NCBI RefSeq assembly: GCF_001927245.1
Contig: NZ_MJUX01000003.1
Location: 372,001-436,000, forward strand
DNA: 64,000 nt
Source: Acuticoccus yangtzensis
GTDB taxonomy: Bacteria > Pseudomonadota > Alphaproteobacteria > Rhizobiales > Amorphaceae
Reading direction: 5' to 3'
The translations under genes and the position numbers were made by a program. Below are positions 37,489 through 45,788 of the stretch, piece after piece. Position 1 is the first letter of the stretch. Each line of letters opens with the position of its first letter. The notes under the pieces were generated by a model. It had not been told where the DNA came from. It searched no databases and worked only from the letters and a program-made list of their open reading frames with translations.

Positions 37489-37839
37489 TTGACGGCGAGT
37501 ATCTATGCGGACGTTATCCAGGGCGGCAGCGAAATGGGCCGCGAACAGGAGAAAGAGGCCTTCGACCGGGGCATCTCTCTCATGGAAGCTGCCCAGGCCC
37601 GCCCCGACGATTTCGAACGCAAGCGAGACGCCGCCCGACACGTTCAGACCCTGTGGGGCTACCTGATCAAAGATCTGTCGCACCCCGCGAACGACCTTTC
37701 CGATGAACTGAAGGGCAACCTGATCTCCATCGGCCTGTGGGTCATCCGCGACATCGACGCGATCATCAGCGGGTCGAAGACCGACTGGGCCCCCCTCATC
37801 GAGATCAACAAAACCGTGCGCGAAGGACTGGCCACATGA
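37489..37839 (+). CDS. flaF: Flagellar biosynthesis regulator FlaF
   Basis: This 116-residue FlaF protein promotes flagellin synthesis in alphaproteobacteria, acting against FlbT. Family features are EKEAFDRGISLMEAAQ near the start and the later DLSHPANDLSDELKGNLISIGLWVIRDID in two blocks. The start is TTG at 37489 behind AAGGAGA. The stop codon overlaps the flbT ATG (ATGA), so the antagonistic pair is translationally coupled. Confidence 0.93.
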   Translation: MTASIYADVIQGGSEMGREQEKEAFDRGISLMEAAQARPDDFERKRDAARHVQTLWGYLIKDLSHPANDLSDELKGNLISIGLWVIRDIDAIISGSKTDWAPLIEINKTVREGLAT

Positions 37840-38486
37840 CTGCCTCGACCAACCGACGCTCCCCGCAGCCCGACGAGGGCCGGCGCGAGAGCCCCCGTCC
37901 GATGCACATCTCGCTTCGTGCAGGTGAGCGACTGTTCTTGAATGGTGCCGTCCTGCGCGTCGACCGCAAGGTGACGCTGGAGCTGCTCAACGACGCGACC
38001 TTCCTCCTGGAAAACCACGTCCTCCAGGTGGAAGACACCAAGACGCCGATGCGCCAGCTCTACTTCGCCGTGCAGGCGATGCTGATGGATCCGGCCAACG
38101 CCCCCGCCAGCCGCGCTCTGTTCGAGGCGATGGCCCACGACGTCACCCAGATCTACCGCTCGCAGACACTGCGCGGCGGCATTCTGGAGGCGGTGCGCCA
38201 GGTGCTGTCCGACCGGCCCTTCCATGCGCTGAAGACCCTGCGCGGCCTGTTCGCGGAGGAGACCGAGGTGCTGGCCGGACTGGAGGCGAGCCGGGTGCAG
38301 AACGCCGCGGCCCAGTCGTCCGCTCCGGTGTCGGAGCTGCCGAAGGCTCCGGCCAAGGCGGCGGCTCCGACGGGCGGCGAAATCCCCAAGCCGATCGCCG
38401 CCGGCAGTGGCACCGAGACGATGGACGAGGCCGCGTTCGCAGCGGTCGGCCAGCCGCGCCGCGCATCCGCCGGTCTCTCCCATTGA
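37836..38486 (+). CDS. flbT: Flagellar biosynthesis repressor FlbT
   Basis: A 216-residue protein. Residues about 24-145 match FlbT (MHISLRAGERLFLNGAVLRV, LELLNDATFLLENHVL, RQLYFAVQAMLMDP), a post-transcriptional regulator that binds flagellin mRNA leaders in Caulobacter. The last about 60 residues are a Pro/Ala-rich tail. I chose the ATG at 37836, which overlaps the flaF stop codon; the Met of MHISLRAGER (about residue 23) is an alternative that would give the common family start. Confidence 0.92.
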   Translation: MTASTNRRSPQPDEGRRESPRPMHISLRAGERLFLNGAVLRVDRKVTLELLNDATFLLENHVLQVEDTKTPMRQLYFAVQAMLMDPANAPASRALFEAMAHDVTQIYRSQTLRGGILEAVRQVLSDRPFHALKTLRGLFAEETEVLAGLEASRVQNAAAQSSAPVSELPKAPAKAAAPTGGEIPKPIAAGSGTETMDEAAFAAVGQPRRASAGLSH

Positions 38487-38576
38487 CGCAGCCCCATTCC
38501 CGCAGCGCCGGGCCGGCCGGGCCTGTCCCCCGCTGTCCCTGATCGCCCGCACTTTCCGCATTGAAGGAGCAAGGCC

Positions 38577-38981
38577 ATGTCCGTCTCTCCCATCAGCGCC
38601 GTCGGCACCAACACGGCAAACCAGACCTCGGCGCTGCAGCCCTCCGGCCCGTCGTCGCTCGACTACGACGCCTTCCTGCAGCTCCTGGTGACGCAGATGC
38701 AGAACCAGGACCCGCTGAACCCGATGAACGACACCGAGTATGTGGCCCAGCTCGCCACCTTCTCGAACGTCGAGCAGAACATCATCACCAACGAGAACCT
38801 GCAGGCCATGCTGACGGCCCAGTCGCTGGGTGATGCGGGATCGCTGATCGGCCGGACCGTGACGAGCGGTGACGGGACCAGCGGCGTCGTTACCGAGGTG
38901 CAGATCACCTCTCAGGGCAACATCGCCATCCTGGACAACGGGGCGGTGATCACGCTCGGCCAGGGCATGACGATCCGCTGA
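38577..38981 (+). CDS. flgD: Flagellar hook-cap scaffold protein FlgD (short form)
   Basis: This 134-residue protein has the FlgD core DYDAFLQLLVTQMQNQDPLNPMNDTEYVAQLATFSNVEQ in two blocks and a small C-terminal piece (LIGRTVTSGDGTSGVV). Enteric FlgD is about 230 residues with extra Tudor/FNIII domains; the short form is typical of rhizobia. It acts as the cap for hook polymerisation. The ribosome binding site AAGGAG precedes the ATG at 38577. Confidence 0.93.
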   Translation: MSVSPISAVGTNTANQTSALQPSGPSSLDYDAFLQLLVTQMQNQDPLNPMNDTEYVAQLATFSNVEQNIITNENLQAMLTAQSLGDAGSLIGRTVTSGDGTSGVVTEVQITSQGNIAILDNGAVITLGQGMTIR

Positions 38982-38983
38982 TC

Positions 38984-39250
38984 ATGACGGAAGTTGATGC
39001 CATCGACCTCGTTCAGTCGGCGATCTTCACCGTCCTCATCGCCTCGTCCCCGGTGGTGGGCGTGGCGATGCTGGTCGGCGTGACGATCTCACTGATGCAG
39101 GCGCTGACGCAGATCCAGGAAATGACGCTGACCTTCATCCCGAAGATCATCGCCATTCTGGTGGTGGCGGCGCTGACGGCCAGCTTCGTCGGCGGGCACA
39201 TCTATGCCATGACCGAAGAGATCTACGGCAAGATCGAAACCGGCTTCTGA
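38984..39250 (+). CDS. fliQ: Flagellar export gate protein FliQ
   Basis: This 88-residue membrane protein of the flagellar type III export gate has two membrane helices: AIFTVLIASSPVVGVAMLVG and IIAILVVAALTASFVGG, joined by the conserved SLMQALTQIQEMTLTFIPKI loop. It starts two bases after the flgD stop. In related genomes flhA and fliR often follow; here the next gene is on the other strand. Confidence 0.95.
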   Translation: MTEVDAIDLVQSAIFTVLIASSPVVGVAMLVGVTISLMQALTQIQEMTLTFIPKIIAILVVAALTASFVGGHIYAMTEEIYGKIETGF

Positions 39251-39252
39251 CC

Positions 39253-39268
39253 GGCGGCGCCGGCCGCC
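39253..39268. other. GC-only inverted repeat between convergent fliQ and the methyltransferase gene
   Basis: GGCGGC (39253-39258) and GCCGCC (39263-39268) flank a 4-nt loop in the 26-bp gap between two convergent stop codons. There is no T-run, so termination activity is uncertain. Confidence 0.3.
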
Positions 39269-39276
39269 GCCGTTAC

Positions 39277-40062
39277 TCAGTCGCGCCGCAGGACGAACAC
39301 GTCGCCCGGCACCGGCTCGCCTTCCTCCATGCGCACGGTGACGGGCTCGCTGGCAACCAGCGTCAGCCCCGCGGCGCCGAAGGTGTCGGCGATATAAGCC
39401 GGGGCGTGGGCGAAGCGCTGCGTGTCGGTCACGCGCCAGCCGCTTTCGGCGCGCTCGGTGGAGGCGACCAGCAGGCCGCCCGGTGTGAGGCACGGCCGCG
39501 CCGCCGCGGCGAAGGGCTTCAGGTCGCCGAGATAGGGCCACACGTCGGTCGCGACGATGAGGTCGAACGGCGACTCGTCCCATTCCGCCAGGAAGTTGAC
39601 CGCCTCGCCCACGTAGAGGTCCTGGTACACGCCGCGCTCGTCGGTCATGTCCAGCATCTCTTCGGCGAGGTCGACGCCGACGATCCCGATCGCCACGTCC
39701 TTGAACGCCACGCCGGCGAGGCCCGTGCCGCAGCCGAGGTCCAGCATGCGCGCCGGCGGATTGACGTAGGGGCCCGCGAGGCGCCGGGCGATGGCGGGGA
39801 CGTCGTAGCCGAGGTCGCCGACGAGGATGTCGTCGAACTCCTCCGCGTGCTGGCCGAAGAGGGTGGCGACGTAGGAGGGCGGGGCGGCCTTGGGGGTGGC
39901 GCGGCCGTAGCGGGCGAGGCGCATCACCACGCCGCAATGGTCGTCCGGGTCGATCTCCAGGCAGCGCAGGAAATGCTGCACCGCGGTTTCGATGTCGCCT
40001 GAGTCCTCCGCTGCGCGGGCGGCGTCGTAAGCTTCGCCCAGCGCCTCTTCGTCGATGCTCAT
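39277..40062 (-). CDS. TPR-containing class I SAM-dependent methyltransferase
   Basis: A 261-residue protein. Residues about 8-45 look like one or two TPR units (ALGEAYDAARAAEDSGDIETAVQHF, CLEIDPDDH), followed by a Rossmann methyltransferase domain with motif I ARMLDLGCGTGLAGVAF, an acidic VGVDLAEEML and the motif IV region LIVATDVWPYLGDL. The substrate is unknown; the fusion of TPR and methyltransferase suggests a protein or small-molecule target recognised through the TPR. It follows cfa on the same strand after a 69-bp gap. Confidence 0.85.
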   Translation of the reverse strand: MSIDEEALGEAYDAARAAEDSGDIETAVQHFLRCLEIDPDDHCGVVMRLARYGRATPKAAPPSYVATLFGQHAEEFDDILVGDLGYDVPAIARRLAGPYVNPPARMLDLGCGTGLAGVAFKDVAIGIVGVDLAEEMLDMTDERGVYQDLYVGEAVNFLAEWDESPFDLIVATDVWPYLGDLKPFAAAARPCLTPGGLLVASTERAESGWRVTDTQRFAHAPAYIADTFGAAGLTLVASEPVTVRMEEGEPVPGDVFVLRRD

Positions 40063-40131
40063 CGGGTCCTTTTCATGCGTTGTGCGGCCGGGGCCACGCG
40101 GGTCGAAGGCCGCCGCCCGCGGCCCTCGCCG

Positions 40132-41376
40132 TCACCCCTTGCGGGCGACGAGGGCGGGCTGGGACGGCGCCACGCGGTCGCGGTTGGCGAGCGTGCGCTC
40201 GGCCGAGGTGATGTAGTCGCGTGTCAGGGGCACGGTGTCGATCGACTTGGCAAGCTGAATCTGGAACACCATCATGTCGCCTGTGCGGAAACTGGCCTCC
40301 GAGCCCGCCAGATAGAACTCCCACATGCGGGCGAAGGTCTCGCCGCGCAAGGCCACCGCCTCCGCGCGCCGCGCCGTGAAGCGCTCCAACCAGTGCTTCA
40401 GCGTCTCCGCATAGTGCAGGCGCAGGATCTCCACGTCGGTGACGATGAGGCCCGCCCGCTCCACCGCCGGCAGCACTTCCGAGAGGGACGGGATGTAGCC
40501 GCCGGGAAAAACGTAGCGCTCGATGAACGGGTTGGTGGAGCCGGGCTCGCCGGTGCGGCCGATGGAGTGGATCACCGCCACGCCATCGTCCTTCAACAGC
40601 CGCGCGCAGGTCTTGAAATATTCGTCATAGTAGCCGACGCCCACATGCTCGAACATGCCGACCGACACGATGCGGTCGAAGGTTTCGGAGACGGCGCGAT
40701 AGTCCTGGACGCGGAAGGTGGCGTTGGGCACCTCGGCCGCGCGCGCGCAGGCGTATTCGGCCTGCTTGTCGGCCAGCGTGATGCCGACCACGTCCGCCCC
40801 GGTGATCTCGGCGAGGTAGAGCCCCATGCCGCCCCAGCCGCAGCCGATGTCGAGCACTTTCTGGCCGGGCTTCAGCAGCATCTTGGCGGCGATGTGCCGC
40901 TTCTTCGCCCGCTGCGCCTCCTCCAAAGACATGTCGAAGTGCGGGAAGTAGGCGCAGGAATATTGCCAGTCCTCGTCGAGGAAGAGGCGGTAGATCTCGT
41001 TGCCGACATCGTAGTGGTAGCTGGCATTGTGGCGCGCCGCGCGGGCGGTGTTGTGCTGGTGCCAACGGCGTGTCGCCTTGCGCAGGATGTGGGCGAGGCG
41101 GGACTGGCCGGTCGCCTCGAAGTTGCGCATCAGCATCACGAGGAGCGAGGTGAGATGGCCCTCTGTGAGCGACCATTCACCGTTCATGTAGGTCTCGCCG
41201 AGGGTCAGCTCGGGATTGCCGATCAACGCCCGTTCGACCTTGGGACTGTCGAGCGTCATCGTGTGGGGCGGGCCGCTGCCGTCGCCATATCGATGCGTCA
41301 CGCCCGCGGTATCGATGACTTTGAGGTTGCCTTGGCGCACGACGCTGCGCAGAAGCCGGTTCAGAATTGGGTTCAT
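40132..41376 (-). CDS. cfa: Cyclopropane-fatty-acyl-phospholipid synthase
   Basis: This 414-residue enzyme uses SAM to cyclopropanate unsaturated acyl chains of membrane lipids. The SAM motif VLDIGCGWGGMGLYLAEI, the YSCAYFPHFDMSLEEAQ segment and the C-terminal RLHYAETLKHWLERF are typical of the family. The length is that of the short alphaproteobacterial Cfa type. The enzyme is membrane-associated without membrane helices. Its gene starts at the ATG at 41376, 227 bp from rplI on the same strand, with a terminator in between. Confidence 0.95.
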   Translation of the reverse strand: MNPILNRLLRSVVRQGNLKVIDTAGVTHRYGDGSGPPHTMTLDSPKVERALIGNPELTLGETYMNGEWSLTEGHLTSLLVMLMRNFEATGQSRLAHILRKATRRWHQHNTARAARHNASYHYDVGNEIYRLFLDEDWQYSCAYFPHFDMSLEEAQRAKKRHIAAKMLLKPGQKVLDIGCGWGGMGLYLAEITGADVVGITLADKQAEYACARAAEVPNATFRVQDYRAVSETFDRIVSVGMFEHVGVGYYDEYFKTCARLLKDDGVAVIHSIGRTGEPGSTNPFIERYVFPGGYIPSLSEVLPAVERAGLIVTDVEILRLHYAETLKHWLERFTARRAEAVALRGETFARMWEFYLAGSEASFRTGDMMVFQIQLAKSIDTVPLTRDYITSAERTLANRDRVAPSQPALVARKG

Positions 41377-41510
41377 CGCGCTTCTCCTACCCAGGCGGAA
41401 AAGGCTCCTTCACGAAGGCCGGGGACCCGCCTGCGACAGATTATCCGTGCCATTGCACATGGTGCGGCCTCCTAAACAATCCAGTCAAAAACGAACGGCC
41501 TTCAAAAACG

Positions 41511-41544
41511 AAAAAACCACCCCGGCAGCGTGTGCCGGGGTGGT
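41511..41544 (-). terminator. Rho-independent terminator of the rpsF-rpsR-rplI operon
   Basis: A perfect 12-bp stem, ACCACCCCGGCA (41516-41527) with TGCCGGGGTGGT (41533-41544) and a 5-nt loop, is followed on the minus strand by TTTTTCG. It lies 60 bp after the rplI stop codon and before cfa. Confidence 0.93.
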
Positions 41545-41603
41545 CGTGGCGATCGAATGAGGCGGCGTGGTGCGGGAAGAGCCCCGTGGCGCCGCGGCTT
41601 GGA

Positions 41604-42191
41604 TCAGACGTCGGGCTGGTCGCCGAGGCCGGGGACTTCGGCGTCCGCCTCGGGGGCGTCGGCCTCGTCCTCGTAGTCGTCGTCATCATCGTCGTCGTAA
41701 CGCTCGGCGAGGACGTCTTCGCCCTTGGCCTGGCGCTCCGCTTCGTCGGCGGAGCGGGCGACGTTGATGGTCACCGGAACGATCACCTCCGGGTGGAGGA
41801 CGAGGGTGACCTCGTGCAGGCCGATGGCCTTGATTGGGGTGCCGAGGTCGACCTGGCGGCGCTCGACGCTGAAGCCCTCGTTGGCGAGAACGTCGGCGAT
41901 GTCGCGGGTGGACACCGAGCCGTAGAGCTGGCCGGTCTGGCCGGCCTGGCGGATCGCCACGAAGGTCTTCCCGGCGACGCGCTTGCCGACGGCTTCGGCG
42001 CTGTCACGGCGTTCCGCGTTGCGCTCCTCGAGGTCCGCCTTCTGGGCCTCGAACTTGGCGCGGTTGTCGCGGTTGGCGCGCAGGGCCTTGCCCTGGGGGA
42101 GAAGGAAGTTGCGGGCGAACCCGTCCTTCACGCGCACTTCCTGGCCCATCTCGCCCAGCTTGGGGACGCGCTCCAGAAGAATGACTTGCAT
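41604..42191 (-). CDS. rplI: Ribosomal protein L9 (bL9)
   Basis: This 195-residue protein of the large subunit starts [21 protein letters not shown] and has the conserved [14 protein letters not shown] motif, then the connecting helix and the C-terminal RNA-binding domain to about residue 150. The last 45 residues form an acidic extension with seven consecutive Asp ([12 protein letters not shown]), longer than E. coli L9 (149) but common in alphaproteobacteria. It is the last gene of the operon. Confidence 0.97.
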   Translation of the reverse strand: MQVILLERVPKLGEMGQEVRVKDGFARNFLLPQGKALRANRDNRAKFEAQKADLEERNAERRDSAEAVGKRVAGKTFVAIRQAGQTGQLYGSVSTRDIADVLANEGFSVERRQVDLGTPIKAIGLHEVTLVLHPEVIVPVTINVARSADEAERQAKGEDVLAERYDDDDDDDYEDEADAPEADAEVPGLGDQPDV

Positions 42192-42299
42192 CGTCTTTGT
42201 CCTATCTGTCCCGCCCCCGATCCGAGATCGTGGCGGTTAGAGGCCGGCGGTGCCGCGCCCCAGATGGTGCCGGTGGAAAGGCTCCACCGGCGGGGAAGA

Positions 42300-42548
42300 T
42301 TATTTGATGACGTAGGGCAGCAGGCCGAGGAAGCGCGCGCGCTTGATGGCCTTCGACAGCTCGCGCTGCTTCTTCGCGGAGACCGCGGTGATGCGCGAGG
42401 GGACGATCTTGCCGCGCTCGGAGATGTAGCGCTGCAGGAGCTTCACGTCCTTATAGTCGATCCGCGGCGCGTTCGGGCCCGAGAAGGGGCACGTCTTGCG
42501 GCGGCGGAAGAAGGGGCGGCGGGTCGGAAGCTGGGCGATATCAACCAT
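42300..42548 (-). CDS. rpsR: Ribosomal protein S18 (bS18)
   Basis: This 82-residue small-subunit protein carries the S18 signature: [10 protein letters not shown] near residue 15, [19 protein letters not shown] and a terminal [11 protein letters not shown]. Its ATG overlaps the rpsF stop codon by one base (TAATG), so the two proteins, which bind each other on the 16S platform, are translationally coupled. A 108-bp spacer separates it from rplI. Confidence 0.97.
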   Translation of the reverse strand: MVDIAQLPTRRPFFRRRKTCPFSGPNAPRIDYKDVKLLQRYISERGKIVPSRITAVSAKKQRELSKAIKRARFLGLLPYVIK

Positions 42549-43036
42549 TATGCGTTCTCCCGGAAGCGCTCACCGCGCTCGCCACCACGTTCGCCGCGAT
42601 CACCCCGATCGCCACGATCACCACGGTCGCCGCGATCACGGTCGCCGCGGAAACCGCCGCCTTCGCCGCCCTCGTCGCGCTCACCGCGCTCGCGGCGGCG
42701 GCGATCGTCACGATCGCGCTTCTGCTTCATGACGGAGGGGCCGTCCTCGTGCTCGTCCACCTTGATGGTGAGCGTGCGCAGAACGTCTTCGTTGAGGCGC
42801 ATCTGGCGTTCCATCTCCTGCACGGCGGCGGAGGGAGCCTCGATGTCCATCAGCGCGAAGTGCGCCTTGCGGTTCTTGTTGATGCGATAGGAGAGGGTCT
42901 TGAGGCCCCAGTTCTCCACGCGGCCGACGGAGCCGCCATTCTCGCTCAGAACGGTCTTGTACTGCTCGACGAGCTCGTCGACAGCCTGACCGGACACGTC
43001 CTGGCGGACCAGGAACACGGTCTCGTATAAAGGCAT
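42548..43036 (-). CDS. rpsF: Ribosomal protein S6 (bS6) with Arg-Gly-Asp-rich tail
   Basis: A 162-residue protein. Residues 1-95 are S6 ([56 protein letters not shown]). The rest is a low-complexity tail of RGD/RGE triplets encoded by 9-bp repeats, absent from E. coli S6 (135 residues, acidic tail). The ATG at 43036 lies behind GAGGACGC; the open frame upstream is not homologous. It heads rpsF-rpsR-rplI. Confidence 0.97.
   Translation of the reverse strand: MPLYETVFLVRQDVSGQAVDELVEQYKTVLSENGGSVGRVENWGLKTLSYRINKNRKAHFALMDIEAPSAAVQEMERQMRLNEDVLRTLTIKVDEHEDGPSVMKQKRDRDDRRRRERGERDEGGEGGGFRGDRDRGDRGDRGDRGDRGERGGERGERFRENA
42569..42650 (-). repeat. rpsF: 9-bp tandem repeats encoding the RGD-rich tail of S6
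   Basis: On the minus strand successive 9-bp units of the form GGYGAYCGN repeat about six to eight times, interrupted by a few substitutions, and encode Gly-Asp-Arg triplets. Such in-frame units can expand or shrink by whole triplets without loss of frame. Confidence 0.75.
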
Positions 43037-43413
43037 GTTGCGTCCTCTAATTCCCCGCCGACCATCGGCAGGGCGCATCAAGCGTTGGCGCAAAGCCTCG
43101 TCGAAGTGCCGGTGAGGGCGCCTCGACCTTCGCGAGCAGGGACACGGGCGGACGAAGACGCGGAGAATTGACGCACCGCGCTCCGAGTGCGTGAGACGCA
43201 CCCGCCGTTCAGCCCCAGGCCAACGTTGAGCGAGCGCGCATATGGGCCAGTTCGGGCGCGGAAATCAAGCGGGGACGGATAAAATCAAGGGAGAAAATGT
43301 CGTCCAACCGTCATTTCATTGTGCAGCGCATCTTGACGGGCGCGCCGCGCATGGTGTGAGTGCGCCCACTTGTCGGCCATGAGCCGCCTCAACATTGAGC
43401 AGCCAATCACACC
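43037..43413. other. Divergent intergenic region between rpsF and fabD
   Basis: This 377-bp region contains no gene. On the minus strand just before the rpsF ribosome binding site an 8-bp hairpin (CCTGCCGA with TCGGCGGG, 43057-43075) occurs in the leader where autoregulation by S6:S18 is known in other bacteria. On the plus strand TTGACG at 43333 is a candidate -35 element for fabD, but no good -10 follows at the right spacing. Confidence 0.4.
43239..43268 (-). promoter_or_regulatory. Candidate promoter of the rpsF operon
   Basis: On the minus strand TTGATT (43268-43263) and CATATG (43244-43239) are 18 bp apart, a plausible -35/-10 pair that would give an rpsF leader of about 200 nt. The evidence is only the sequence match. 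Confidence 0.3.
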
Positions 43414-44364
43414 ATGACCTTTGCGTTTACCTTTCCGGGGCAGGGCAGCCAGTCCGTCGGCATGGGCCGCTTGCTCCATGACGCCTACCCGGCAGCCGCC
43501 CGCGTGTTCGAAGAGGTGGACGACGCTCTGGGCGAAAAGCTCTCTCATCTCATCTTCGAGGGGCCGGAAGAGGCTCTGCGCCTCACCGCCAACACCCAGC
43601 CCGCACTGATGGCCGTCAGCCTCGCCGCGATGCGCGCGCTCGAGGCCGAAGGGGTCCGCGTCGCCGATGCGCGCCTCGTCGCAGGCCACTCGCTGGGCGA
43701 ATATTCCGCGCTCGCCGCCGCCGGCGCGCTCTCCATCGCCGACGCCGCGCGCCTCCTTCGCCTGCGCGGCGAGGCGATGCAGACCGCGGTTCCGGCGGGC
43801 GAGGGCGCCATGGCCGCGCTCCTCGGTCTCGACATGGAGACCGCCGAGGAGGTCGCCCGCCTCGCCGCCGAGGGCGAGGAAGTGTGCGACGTTGCCAACG
43901 ACAACGCCCCCGGCCAGGTGGTCGTCTCCGGCAGCCTCGCCGCCGTGGAGCGCGCCGTCGCCATCGCCAAGGAGAAGGGCGCGCGGCGGCCGATGCTGCT
44001 TCCGGTCAGCGCGCCGTTCCACTGCCGCCTGATGGCCCCGGCCGCCGAAGCGATGGCCGATGCGCTCTCCACCGTCGACCTCAAGGCTCCGGCAGTCCCC
44101 GTGCTCGCCAACGTTTCGCTGGAGCTCCTGAGCGACCCCGCCGCCATCAAGGCGAGCCTGGTGCGGCAGGTGACGGAGCGGGTGCGCTGGCGCGAATCGG
44201 TCGCCAAGTTCGCAAGCCTGGGCGTGACGACGCAGGCCGAGATCGGCGCAGGTAAAGTGCTTGCCGGCCTCTCCAAACGGATCGACAAAGAGCTTGTGAC
44301 CATGGTGGTGAACACCCCCGACGACGTGAAGGCGATGGCCGAGAACTGGGTGGCGGCGGCGTGA
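43414..44364 (+). CDS. fabD: Malonyl-CoA:ACP transacylase
   Basis: This 316-residue enzyme moves malonyl from CoA to acyl carrier protein to feed fatty acid elongation. The N-terminal FTFPGQGSQSVGMG, the nucleophile in VAGHSLGEYSALAAAGAL (Ser about 92), and the later His in SAPFHCRLM are present. The length is standard. Its TGA overlaps the fabG start (TGATG), so fabD and fabG are coupled. Confidence 0.97.
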   Translation: MTFAFTFPGQGSQSVGMGRLLHDAYPAAARVFEEVDDALGEKLSHLIFEGPEEALRLTANTQPALMAVSLAAMRALEAEGVRVADARLVAGHSLGEYSALAAAGALSIADAARLLRLRGEAMQTAVPAGEGAMAALLGLDMETAEEVARLAAEGEEVCDVANDNAPGQVVVSGSLAAVERAVAIAKEKGARRPMLLPVSAPFHCRLMAPAAEAMADALSTVDLKAPAVPVLANVSLELLSDPAAIKASLVRQVTERVRWRESVAKFASLGVTTQAEIGAGKVLAGLSKRIDKELVTMVVNTPDDVKAMAENWVAAA

Positions 44365-45098
44365 TGTTCGACCTTTCCGGCAAGACCGCGCTGATCACCG
44401 GCGCGACGGGCGCCATCGGCGGCGCCACCGCGGCGGCCCTGAAAGCCCAGGGCGCCGCCATCATCGTCACCGGCTCCACCCAGGAGCGGGCCGATGCCGC
44501 GGCCGAGACGCTGGGCGCCAAGGCCGCCTTCGGCTGCGACATGGCCGACCGCGCCGCCGTCGACACGCTGGCGAGCGAGGCCGAGAAGGCCGGCCCCATC
44601 GACATCCTCGTCAACAATGCCGGCATCACGCGCGACCAGCTCATGATGCGCATGAAGGACGACGACTTCGACGCCGTCATCGAGGTCAACCTCGTCTCCG
44701 CCTTCCGCCTGTCGCGCGGGTTGATGCGCGGCATGCTGAAGCGCCGCTGGGGCCGAATCGTCACCATCGGCTCCGGTGTCGGCTCCATCGGCAACATGGG
44801 GCAGGTGAACTATGCGGCCGCCAAGGCGGGCCTCACCGGCTTCACCAAGTCGATGGCGCGTGAGGTGGCCAGCCGCAATATTACGGCAAACATGGTTGCA
44901 CCCGGCCTCATCACATCCAAGATGAGCGATGCGATGAGCGAGGAGGCGCGGCAGATGATGCTCGGCGTGATCCCCATGGGCACGCTGGGTGACCCTAAGG
45001 ACATTGCCGGAGCGGTCGTCTATCTCGCCTCCGACGAAGCGCGTTATGTCACCGGCCAGACGATCCACGTCAACGGCGGCATGTTCATGGGCTTTTGA
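44364..45098 (+). CDS. fabG: 3-oxoacyl-ACP reductase
   Basis: This 244-residue SDR reduces 3-oxoacyl-ACP with NADPH. Motifs: ALITGATGAIGGATA, ILVNNAGITRDQL, the catalytic Ser in TIGSGVGS and YAAAKAGLTGFTKS, and the family C-terminus TGQTIHVNGGMFMGF. The ATG at 44364 was preferred to the GTG at 44361. The stop is in the context TTT TGA CC, followed in the +1 frame by a 31-codon open extension of pentapeptide repeats (described separately). Confidence 0.96.
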   Translation: MFDLSGKTALITGATGAIGGATAAALKAQGAAIIVTGSTQERADAAAETLGAKAAFGCDMADRAAVDTLASEAEKAGPIDILVNNAGITRDQLMMRMKDDDFDAVIEVNLVSAFRLSRGLMRGMLKRRWGRIVTIGSGVGSIGNMGQVNYAAAKAGLTGFTKSMAREVASRNITANMVAPGLITSKMSDAMSEEARQMMLGVIPMGTLGDPKDIAGAVVYLASDEARYVTGQTIHVNGGMFMGF

Positions 45099-45509
45099 CC
45101 AGGGAGCTTCTGAAGAGGGGGCTTCTGAAGAGGAGGCTCCCGAACAAGGGGCTTCTGACGCCGGTGCCATGGGGCCGATGCCGTCCGGCTGAGGCCCCAT
45201 GTTTCAACGGCGTTACGCTTTTTGAGCGTTCGGACACCAGCGGTTTGGAAACGGATGAGTTATCCACGCCGAAGACGGGCCGGACGCTTCGGGCTGGGCA
45301 TTTTCGTTGTATGGAAATTCAGGGAAAACGCTCGACCCATCCCTCGCCGGCCGGCTGGCGCTTTTCAAACGGCAAAAAGGTGTGATACCGGCACCGGCAA
45401 TTCGGGGGCGTCGGATCCGTCGCCCTCTCTCTCCCGTCACGCGCTCCGCCGCGACCGACACCATCTCAGCGGCCCGCAACACGGCCCATCAGGTTTAGAA
45501 GGACTTCCA
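45099..45509. other. fabG-acpP intergenic region
   Basis: This 411-bp region starts with a 15-bp tandem repeat (45106-45165). The remainder should carry the acpP promoter and leader. A candidate -35/-10 pair is TTTTCA (45362-45367) and GATACC (45384-45389) with 16-bp spacing, a weak match. A near-consensus DnaA box (TTATCCACG) lies at 45260-45268. No supported gene was found. Confidence 0.4.
45106..45165 (+). repeat. Four 15-bp tandem repeats directly after the fabG stop
   Basis: Units start at 45106, 45121, 45136 and 45151, each beginning GCTTCTGA or the variant GCTCCCGA. In the +1 frame relative to fabG they encode ASEEG, ASEEE, APEQG and ASDAG, and that frame stays open to a TGA at 45190-45192. 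Confidence 0.8.
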
Positions 45510-45749
45510 ATGAGCGACACGGCAGAACGTGTGAAGAAGATCGTCGTCGAGCACCTCGGCGTCGAGCGTGACAAGGTCACCGAGGATGCGAGCTTCATCG
45601 ACGATCTGGGTGCCGATTCTCTCGACACGGTCGAGCTGGTGATGGCGTTCGAAGAAGAGTTCGGCGTCGAGATTCCCGATGACGCGGCCGAGACCATCCT
45701 CACGGTCGGCGACGCGATCAAGTTCCTCGACAAGAACGCGACGGCGTAA
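45510..45749 (+). CDS. acpP: Acyl carrier protein
   Basis: This 79-residue acidic carrier for growing acyl chains has the phosphopantetheine site at the Ser of [19 protein letters not shown] (Ser37). The sequence starts [18 protein letters not shown] and ends FLDKNATA, as usual in alphaproteobacteria. The ATG at 45510 follows GAAGGAC; the open frame upstream is not homologous. It sits between fabG and fabF in the conserved cluster. Confidence 0.98.
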   Translation: MSDTAERVKKIVVEHLGVERDKVTEDASFIDDLGADSLDTVELVMAFEEEFGVEIPDDAAETILTVGDAIKFLDKNATA

Positions 45750-45788
45750 CCCGCCTCACAATTTAAGTCGGATTGGCGGAGTGGCATA

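Noticed and set aside
42569-42650. Possible CRISPR-like repeats
   Set aside because: Units are only 9 bp, contiguous without spacers and in frame within rpsF; they encode Gly-Asp-Arg triplets.
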